From Poriferisodalis sp963663635 (GTDB lineage Bacteria; Actinomycetota; Acidimicrobiia; Acidimicrobiales; Poriferisodalaceae), in contig CAXXMY010000022.1 in assembly GCA_963663635.2 (NCBI GenBank), positions 109,959 through 173,958 on the forward strand: 64,000 nucleotides of DNA. Direction: 5' to 3'. Made by a program: the position numbers and the translations under genes. A model generated the notes under the pieces. It made no database searches and was not told where the DNA came from. It saw nothing but the letters and a program-made list of their open reading frames with translations. Shown one piece after another: positions 58,593 to 64,000 of this stretch. Within the stretch, counting starts at the first letter, position 1; every line of letters begins with the position of its first letter.

Positions 58593-60122
58593 TTAGTTGA
58601 TCTGCTTCTCCATGCCTTCCCAGTAGGGGGCACGGAGCTTGAACTTCTGCAGCTTGCCGGTGGCTGTGCGGGCCAGTTCCTCGCGGAACTCCACGCTGGT
58701 GGGGCACTTGAAGTGCGACATTCGATCGCGGCAGAAATCGATGAGCTCGCGCTCGGTCGTCTCGCCGTCGATGACCACGAGGGCCTTGATGGTCTCGCCC
58801 CACTTCTCGTCGGGCACCCCGATCACCGCCGCTTCGGTGACCGCGGGATGGCTGAACAGTACGTCCTCCACCTCGATGGACGAGACGTTTTCGCCGCCGG
58901 TGATGATGACGTCCTTCTTGCGGTCCGAGATGGTGACGTGGTGCTCTGAGTCCATCGAGCCGCCGTCGCCGGTGTGGAACCAGCCGTCGGTGATGGCTTC
59001 TTCGGTGGCTTCGGGCTGTTCCCAGTAGCCCTCGAGCACGACGTTGGCCCGAGCCAGGATCTCGCCCTGTTCGTCGACGTCGATCTTCACACCGATCGCG
59101 GGAGCGCCTGCGCGGCTCAGCTTGCGGGCCTTGTCATCGGCATCGAGGTGGTCCCACTCGGGGCGGGTGCGATTCATGGTGAGCAGGGGTGCCGTCTCGG
59201 TCAGGCCGTAGATCTGGATGAACTCCCAGCCCAGCTCGGTTTCCATCCGGGCAATGGTGCGCGTGGGGGGCGGGGCGCCCGCCACCACCATCCGGACGCG
59301 TCCGCTGCCAGGGATCTCGCCCTCCCAATCGGCCGCGGCGTCCAGCACTGCTGCTACGACGGCCGGTGCGCCGCACATCAGCGTTACGCCGTGCTGTTCG
59401 ATGCGGTGCAGGATGTCAGGGCCGCGCACTTCGCGCAGCACGACGTGCTTGCCGCCCATACCGGTGACGGCGTAGGGCATGCCCCAGCCGTTGCAGTGGA
59501 ACATCGGCAGCGTATGCAAGTACACGTCACGGTCGTTCACGCCCGAGTGCCAACCGAACGTGGTGGCGTTCACCCACAGCGCACGGTGCGTCTGCTGTAC
59601 GCCCTTGGGGCGAGCGGTGGTGCCCGACGTGTAGTTGATGGTGGCGGTGATGTCCTCGTCAGGCGTCCACGGTGCCGGCTCGACCCCGGTCGCGTACATC
59701 TGGTCATCGGCGTCGGTGCCCATCACCACGAAGTGCTCGACATCGATGTCCTTGCAGGTGTCCTCCATCGACGGGTCCACCAGCAGCATCGACACGCCGC
59801 AGTGATCGATGATGTAGCTGATCTCGTCGTGGCTCAGGCGGAAGTTGATCGGCACGAAGACGCGGCCGTAGCCCGATACGCCATAGAACGACGTCATCAG
59901 CCGGCCCGCGTTCTGCGAAACCATCGCGACCCGCTCGCCGTGCCCGATGCCCAGCTGGTCCAGCTTGGCGGCCTGGGAGCGCACCAGCTCGCCGAACCGG
60001 GAGTACGTGATCTCTCCGAGCCCACCGCCGGGCGCCTCCGGTTCGTCGGCCAGCGCCACCCGGTCCGGGTAGACGTTCTCGGCCCGGTACAGGAAGTCGG
60101 AAACAGTGAACGGAACCTTCAT
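58593..60122 (-). CDS. AMP-dependent acyl-CoA ligase (FadD/long-chain type)
   Basis: A 509-residue ANL enzyme. Motifs in order: ITATINYTSGTTARPKGVQQTHRALWVN (near residue 160), LPMFHCNGWGMPYAVTGMGGKHVV, IQIYGLTETAPLLTMNR, GWFHTGDGGSMDSEHHVTISDRKKDVIITGGENVSSIEVEDVLFSHPAV, and the catalytic lysine in LARTATGKLQKFKLR. The ENVSSIEVE block is typical of medium/long-chain acyl-CoA synthetases and aryl-CoA ligases of the FadD13/DmdB type. The substrate is unknown. It ends seven bases from the convergent MttB-family gene; the region 60123-60358 upstream holds its promoter and nothing else I can name. Confidence 0.92.
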   Translation of the reverse strand: MKVPFTVSDFLYRAENVYPDRVALADEPEAPGGGLGEITYSRFGELVRSQAAKLDQLGIGHGERVAMVSQNAGRLMTSFYGVSGYGRVFVPINFRLSHDEISYIIDHCGVSMLLVDPSMEDTCKDIDVEHFVVMGTDADDQMYATGVEPAPWTPDEDITATINYTSGTTARPKGVQQTHRALWVNATTFGWHSGVNDRDVYLHTLPMFHCNGWGMPYAVTGMGGKHVVLREVRGPDILHRIEQHGVTLMCGAPAVVAAVLDAAADWEGEIPGSGRVRMVVAGAPPPTRTIARMETELGWEFIQIYGLTETAPLLTMNRTRPEWDHLDADDKARKLSRAGAPAIGVKIDVDEQGEILARANVVLEGYWEQPEATEEAITDGWFHTGDGGSMDSEHHVTISDRKKDVIITGGENVSSIEVEDVLFSHPAVTEAAVIGVPDEKWGETIKALVVIDGETTERELIDFCRDRMSHFKCPTSVEFREELARTATGKLQKFKLRAPYWEGMEKQIN

Positions 60123-60358
60123 GTCGCCCCTACCGATCTGATGTCTGCTGTGTCAGCCGTGCGCAAACAGGCCCGCCTGAGGGCATGCTCGCGCCAACTC
60201 TAGGGCGGCTCGCCGCGACGGTGCCCTGCCGATCGCTTCGTAGCGTCGTGCCGATTGAAGGGAGCACGGCTTGGCCACGGCCGGGGTGTTCACGTTCGGT
60301 CTTTGTGCTGTGAGCGTGTGCCGGTCGGCGGCGGGCCTGTGCCGGCCCGGGGGTGTGG

Positions 60359-61318
60359 CTATGGGCTGCGGGCGGTGGCTGGTTCCCGGCCGGGCGGGCC
60401 GGTGTTGTTTGGTTCGGGTGGCTGCAGGCGGGGTCGGCCGTCGGGTGGGGTGTGGATCTGTCGGTCGTGTGCGTGCAGGTCGTGATGGCACGCCTCGCAT
60501 AGAGATGCGAGGAGGTTCGGTATGTCGGTGAGGCCGCCGTTTCGTAGTACTGGATGTGGTGGGCTTGGGTGTGCTCGCTGATCGCATCAGCGGTGAGCTG
60601 AGCACGGATCGGCTCAACGCCGCTGCCGCCGTTGCCGTTGAAGTTGTTGTCGGCTGCGCGGTGGCGCAGGGACCGCACAGCCGCCTGCAGCATGGCGCTG
60701 AGCTGGCGTCCGGTGATGTAGTCGAGCTTGGCTCGCAGGTCCCACATGCCGTCGTCGCCGAGCCGCAGCGACCCGTGGCGCTGGGCTCGCTGCAACGCCA
60801 GCTCCGCGTCGATCGGGCCCAGCCCCGCCGCGGCGGTGTTTCTTGGGGGCCTCGCGGGCGATCACGCGCGCATGCGACGTTTGGATCTCCCCGGCCTTGA
60901 GCGCGTCGAGCGTCGCAGCCAAGTCGTGCTCGACCAGGCTCTCGGCCAGCTTGGACTCCGAGCGTGACTGCGGGCCGTTCATCCGTGTCAGGTCCCGCAG
61001 CTGATATGCCGTCGACTGGGCGCCGTAACGCGAGGTCATCTCGCCCAAAGCAGCCAGATACTCGCCCTCCACACGCGCCCGCAAAGCGACCAAGCCCACC
61101 ACGCGGTCCTCCAGGGCGCTGTTGCTCACCGCACCCAGATCCACCTCGCCGACCACATCGAGCACAGCCCCGGCACCCACGACAGCCCCGGCACCGACGA
61201 CAGCCCCGGCACCGCTGGCCCCGTGCGATGCACCCTCGGCATCCTGGGCCGCAGCGGCAGCGCTCGCTCTTGTCGAGCATCCGAGCGGAGTCATTTGTCG
61301 TCGTAGGGTTGACATCAT
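60359..61318 (-). pseudogene. DUF222-type HNH endonuclease gene, frameshifted
   Basis: The N-terminal helical region from ATG 61318 includes LEDRVVGLVALRARVEGEYLAALGEMTSRYGAQSTAYQLRDLTRMNGPQSRSESKLAESLVEHDLAATLDALKAGEIQTSHARVIARE. After a shift near 60840 it continues as AELALQRAQRHGSLRLGDDGMWDLRAKLDYITGRQLSAMLQAAVRSL, and after another near 60537 the HNH end reads GLTDIPNLLASLCEACHHDLHAHDRQIHTPPDGRPRL to TAG 60359. The AHHIQYYETA segment supplies the HH. This 13E12/DUF222-HNH family is abundant and mobile in actinobacteria. Two frameshifts make it inactive as read. Confidence 0.8.
61164..61217 (-). repeat. In-frame 18-bp tandem repeat, three copies
   Basis: Three units of the type ACAGCCCCGGCACCGACG (plus-strand reading) encode GAVVGA repeats near the N-terminus of the HNH pseudogene. 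Confidence 0.88.
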
Positions 61319-61340
61319 GGCTTCAGGGTTCGGGCCGTGA
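61317..61340 (+). CDS. Putative 7-residue leaderless leader peptide coupled to the exonuclease gene
   Basis: TAGGGT (61304-61309) lies seven bases before ATG 61317, which opens MASGFGP and stops at TGA 61338-61340. That stop overlaps the exonuclease GTG at 61337 as GTGA. The main gene has no Shine-Dalgarno sequence, so its translation may depend on this leader. Tiny and unproven. Confidence 0.35.
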   Translation: MASGFGP

Positions 61341-62227
61341 ACCAATTCGACGTTCATCTGATCGACGGCACCTACGAGCTGTTCCGGCACTTCTTTGCCG
61401 TGCCCCGCCGCACGGCGGCCGACGGCTCCGAGGTGGGCGCCCTGCGGGGCGTGCTCGGCAACATCGTGATGCTGCTCGAGCAGGGCGCGACCCACGTGGC
61501 GGTGGCCACCGACCACGTCGTCGAGTCGTTTCGCAACGAACTCTGGGCTGGTTACAAGGACGGATCGGGCATTGAGCCCGACCTGTGGTCGCAGTTCCAT
61601 CCAACCGAAGCGGCGCTCGAGCTCATGGGCGTCGTTGTGTGGCCGATGGTCGAATTCGAGGCCGACGATGCCATGGCGGCCGGTGCCGCCCTGGCTGCAG
61701 GCGACGAGCGCGTCGGGAAGGTGTTCATCTGCACACCCGACAAGGACTTGGGCCAATGCGTCGGCGGCAAGGTCGTCCAGTGGGATCGCCGTGCCGACGA
61801 GGTGATCGACACCGCGGGCGTCGAAGCCAAGTTCGGCGTCAGCCCCGAGTCGATCCCGGACTACCTGGGCCTCGTGGGCGACAGTGCGGACGGCTTTCCG
61901 GGCCTGCGCGGCTGGGGTGCCAAGTCGACGTCAGTAATGCTGTCGCACTACGGCCACATCGAGGACATCCCGGTCTCGCACACCGTCTGGGCGCCCAAGG
62001 TCCGCGGCGCCGCTGGTCTCGCCGCCACGCTGGCCGCCGAGCGTGATCTCGCCCTGCTCTTCCGCCGCGTCGCCACCGTCCGCACCGACGCCCCGGTCTC
62101 AGACTCGGTAGACGAGATGTGCTGGCGCGGTCCGCACAACGGCTTCGAGGACCTGTGCAACGACATCGGCGCAGGCGCTCTCTTTGAGCGCGTAATGAAT
62201 CTGGCCGCCTACCGCACCGACGCCTAG
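61337..62227 (+). CDS. 5'-3' exonuclease (PIN/H3TH, DNA polymerase I N-domain type)
   Basis: A 296-residue stand-alone nuclease with a GTG start. N-terminal PIN-like part: HLIDGTYELFRHFFAVPRR (metal-binding Asp), HVAVATDHVVESFRNELWAGYKDGSGIEPDLWSQFHPTEAALELMGV and the acidic FEADDAMAAGAALA. Second acidic cluster: VFICTPDKDLGQCVGGKVVQWDRR. The helix-three-turn-helix follows as IPDYLGLVGDSADGFPGLRGWGAKSTSVML. It resembles actinobacterial 5'-3' exonucleases outside PolA that act on flaps or RNA primers. It is divergent from the HNH pseudogene. Confidence 0.9.
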   Translation: MNQFDVHLIDGTYELFRHFFAVPRRTAADGSEVGALRGVLGNIVMLLEQGATHVAVATDHVVESFRNELWAGYKDGSGIEPDLWSQFHPTEAALELMGVVVWPMVEFEADDAMAAGAALAAGDERVGKVFICTPDKDLGQCVGGKVVQWDRRADEVIDTAGVEAKFGVSPESIPDYLGLVGDSADGFPGLRGWGAKSTSVMLSHYGHIEDIPVSHTVWAPKVRGAAGLAATLAAERDLALLFRRVATVRTDAPVSDSVDEMCWRGPHNGFEDLCNDIGAGALFERVMNLAAYRTDA

Positions 62228-62280
62228 ACGGCTCTTCGCAAACCGCTCCGCTTGCTGAGGGGCGCCGGCTGCGCTTGGGA

Positions 62281-62640
62281 TCAGGCGGGCTGGTTCAGCT
62301 CGATCATGTTGCCGGCCGGATCAAAGAAGAACGTCTGCCGCGCAGTGGTTCCCGGCAGCGGTACCGGGTCCTTCACCTTCACGCCGGCTCCTCGCAACTC
62401 GGTCACAGTGGCGTCGATGTCAGCGACCTTGAATGCCCAGTGCTGGCCCTTCGGCGGCACCCAGTCGGGCACCTCGATGAGGTGCACCTCACCGCCGCCG
62501 GGCGTCTGCAGCCAGCGACCGTTGAACCCGAAATCGGGCCGGTCCAGCTGCTTCATGCCGAGAACGTCGGTGTAGAAGGGCGCCGCAGCGTCGACGTCAG
62601 CGCAGTTGATCGACACATGATGAACAGGCCCCAGTTCCAT
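62281..62640 (-). CDS. VOC-family (glyoxalase-like) protein
   Basis: A 119-residue protein with the vicinal-oxygen-chelate fold: LGPVHHVSINCADVDAAAPFYTDVLGMKQLDRPDFGFNGRWLQTPGGGEVHLIE and HWAFKVADIDATVTELRGAGVKVKDP, ending TFFFDPAGNMIELNQPA. Candidate metal ligands are His in VHHVSIN, Glu/His in EVHLIE, His in QHWAFKV and Glu in NMIELNQ. The substrate is unknown (glyoxalase I-like or dioxygenase-like). It stands alone, convergent with the exonuclease. Confidence 0.88.
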   Translation of the reverse strand: MELGPVHHVSINCADVDAAAPFYTDVLGMKQLDRPDFGFNGRWLQTPGGGEVHLIEVPDWVPPKGQHWAFKVADIDATVTELRGAGVKVKDPVPLPGTTARQTFFFDPAGNMIELNQPA

Positions 62641-62836
62641 GCCGCGATCTTAGCCTGAATCCACCGATTGGCCTTTGGTGAGCGTGGGGTTCGCGGGTCG
62701 GTGGCGGGTTGGGGTCGCGTCGGGTTGTTGGGGGTGTGGTTTGGTGTGTTTGGGCGTGTTCGGCTAGGGGTGCGGGTGTGGTTTGGGGTTGTCGACGCTG
62801 GGTTTGTGTGGGGGCGCCGGTTCCGGGCGATGTCGG
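62641..62836. other. G/T-rich non-coding stretch at the end of the IS1380-like remnant
   Basis: About 200 bases, strongly G/T-biased on the plus strand from about 62690 to 62830 (many GGGTTG/GTGTGGTTT runs). No gene is seen. It probably includes the right end of the IS1380-like element, but no inverted repeat partner is available because the other end is outside the window. Confidence 0.4.
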
Positions 62837-64000
62837 TCAGCCGGAGGGTCCGGGCAGAGCCCTGAGAGCGCTGAGTGTGGCTCGGAATTGTGTTTCCCAG
62901 GGCCAGCGGGCGGGGTATCGCAGGGTGGGTGTGCCGGAGCGGTTGGCGAGCACGGCGGCGAGGGCGACGAGTCGGGTGCGGCGGGAGCGGTTCGTGGCCG
63001 GCGACGCGCCGGCAAGGGCGGCGGTCGGGTGGCCGATGTTGTGGGCGAGCACTGCGCAGGCGAGCGGTGCGCAGTTCGCGCCGTAGTGCCCTGAGGGGGC
63101 GTGTTCGAGCCCGGTGCCTTCTTTGAGGTCGCGGATGGCGAGCTCGACGACGGCGTGGGCGCGGTGGAACTCGTCCGCGGCGGCGGTGTCGTGTTTCGGT
63201 GTTGGCGTTGAATGCGTGGTGTCGCCAGTCGGGCCACAGTCGTTGTTGGGCGCCCTCGGTGAGGCGGGTGCGGCGCACGACGAGGCGAACGGTGCGCTTG
63301 GCTTTGCCGCGGCCGGTGGCATAGGTCGTCTCGGCGACTTGGGCGTGGCCGCCTGTTGGTGTAGGCGATGTCGGTCCATGCGGTGTCGCCGATTGCTTGG
63401 ATCGCTGCGCGCACAGCGGATCCGAGGGCGACGGTGATCGACCATTTGATGTCGTGGGCGTCGAGGCGGTCGATGAGTTTGCGGGACCAGAATCCTGAGT
63501 CGGCGCGCACCGTGGTCGGCCCGGCGGCCCCGGCGCGTCGCAGGTTCGCGACGAGCTCGTCGACGAAGCGCACCACGCCTCGCGACGACCCGGCGGAGCC
63601 TTTGCGCATGCGGGCGCCGAGCACCTCGCCGGTGTCGGCGCGTGCAGCGAGCAGCGGGTGATAGCCGAGCGCGTTGGTGCAGGCCGTACGCGGCTCCTTG
63701 TTTTTGTTTGCCGTGGACCTCGCAGATCGTGGAGTCCGGATCGACCACCAGCGGCGCCTCGCCGGGGCCCGCGCCCAGTTCCCAGGCGCGCGCCAGAGTG
63801 CGCGACAGCACCGCTTCGAGCTGGCGGATGTGACCGAACGTGAACGACCGCCGCAACGTCCCGACCGTCGAGGGCGCCGCATCGGGCTTGAATCCCAGCA
63901 CCCGACCGGTGCGCCCGGCGCGCAGCATCCCGACATGATCGATGTGAGTGCCGCCCGCGAGCATCGCGGCGACCACCGTGCAGATCTTGGGGCCCGGGTT
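62837..64000 (-). pseudogene. IS1380-like transposase, frameshifted and cut by the window end
   Basis: The frame is open from the window end (PKICTVVAAMLAGGTHIDHVGMLRAGRTGRVLGFKPDAAPSTVGTLRRSFTFGHIRQLEAVL). The first Asp is in LVVDPDSTICEVHGKQKQ; near 63690 the frame shifts to ALGYHPLLAARADTGEVLGARMRKGSA and RADSGFWSRKLIDRLDAHDIKWSITVAL. Further shifts near 63360 and 63210 lead to RLWPDWRHHAFNANT and back to the first frame, with DEFHRAHAVVELAIRDLKEGTGLEHAPSG and a normal C-terminus ending at TGA 62837. DSTICEVHGKQKQ, RADSGF and the ELAIRDLKEG Glu mark IS1380. Inactive as read. Confidence 0.85.

Noticed and set aside
57077..58600. Pyrrolysine-containing MttB
   Set aside because: No in-frame TAG occurs within the coding region; the lesion near the 3' end is a frameshift, not an amber codon.

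Overview
The window is a high-GC stretch (about 65 % by eye) of a bacterial chromosome that looks like a Gram-positive actinobacterium, quite possibly Acidimicrobiia-like. The evidence is a PAC2 protein, a DUF222-type HNH endonuclease remnant, a menaquinone operon, many GTG starts, and a recurrent TAnnnT box 6-9 bases before start codons, which is the actinobacterial leaderless-transcript arrangement. The species cannot be named from this sequence.

Layout. 0-12.5 kb: an FAD oxidoreductase cut by the window edge, then an aryl-CoA catabolic block (benzoate/2-aminobenzoate-type CoA ligase, PaaX-type repressor, a monooxygenase/OYE fusion of the salicylyl-CoA 5-hydroxylase or 2-aminobenzoyl-CoA monooxygenase/reductase type, SDR, RidA, a fused HyuA-HyuB hydrolase, acyl-CoA dehydrogenase). 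12.5-21.1 kb: beta-propeller lipoprotein, PAC2 protein, chorismate synthase, TSUP exporter, PatB-type C-S lyase, SURF1, and a broken HipA-like/HIRAN gene pair. 21.2-29.9 kb: S9 peptidase, exonuclease VII (xseB, xseA), tRNA-Ser(CGA), tadA, a fatty-acid-hydroxylase-type membrane enzyme, tRNA-Ser(GGA), the SRP RNA, dnaX and recR. 30-34 kb is a gene graveyard: an Abi-family gene with a nonsense codon, two decayed IS30-like transposases in opposite orientations, duplicated fragments, and a broken RCC1-repeat lipoprotein gene. 34-42.8 kb: a small unknown protein, thiolase, crotonyl-CoA carboxylase/reductase, methylmalonyl-CoA epimerase, and a complete BMP-type nucleoside-like ABC importer. 42.8-46 kb: MtnA with a fused class II aldolase/SDR. 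46-54 kb: menE, a phosphoribosyltransferase, and a reverse-strand operon MerR-menF-menD-menH-menC. 54-56.3 kb: an IS982-like element inserted just upstream of a cobalamin riboswitch and a BtuF-like lipoprotein. 56.3-60.1 kb: TetR regulator, MttB-family methyltransferase (frameshifted) and an acyl-CoA ligase. 60.3-64 kb: HNH pseudogene, a 5'-3' exonuclease with a tiny coupled leader ORF, a VOC protein, and an IS1380-like transposase remnant running off the window.

How the genes work together. The first block would activate an aromatic acid to its CoA thioester, oxygenate and reduce the ring, and feed beta-oxidation-like steps. Thiolase, Ccr and the epimerase fit acyl-CoA assimilation through ethylmalonyl/methylmalonyl-CoA. 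MenF-D-H-C and menE make the naphthoquinone precursor from chorismate, which chorismate synthase supplies. MtnA plus the aldolase/SDR, next to a nucleoside-type importer, suggests salvage of 5'-methylthioadenosine or 5'-deoxyadenosine.

Two themes recur. Several coding regions carry in-frame tandem minisatellites with 15- or 18-bp units (the monooxygenase fusion, dnaX, menF, the HNH pseudogene). Several otherwise normal genes are broken by a single-base indel (HIRAN, MttB, aldolase/SDR), which is either recent decay or residual assembly error.
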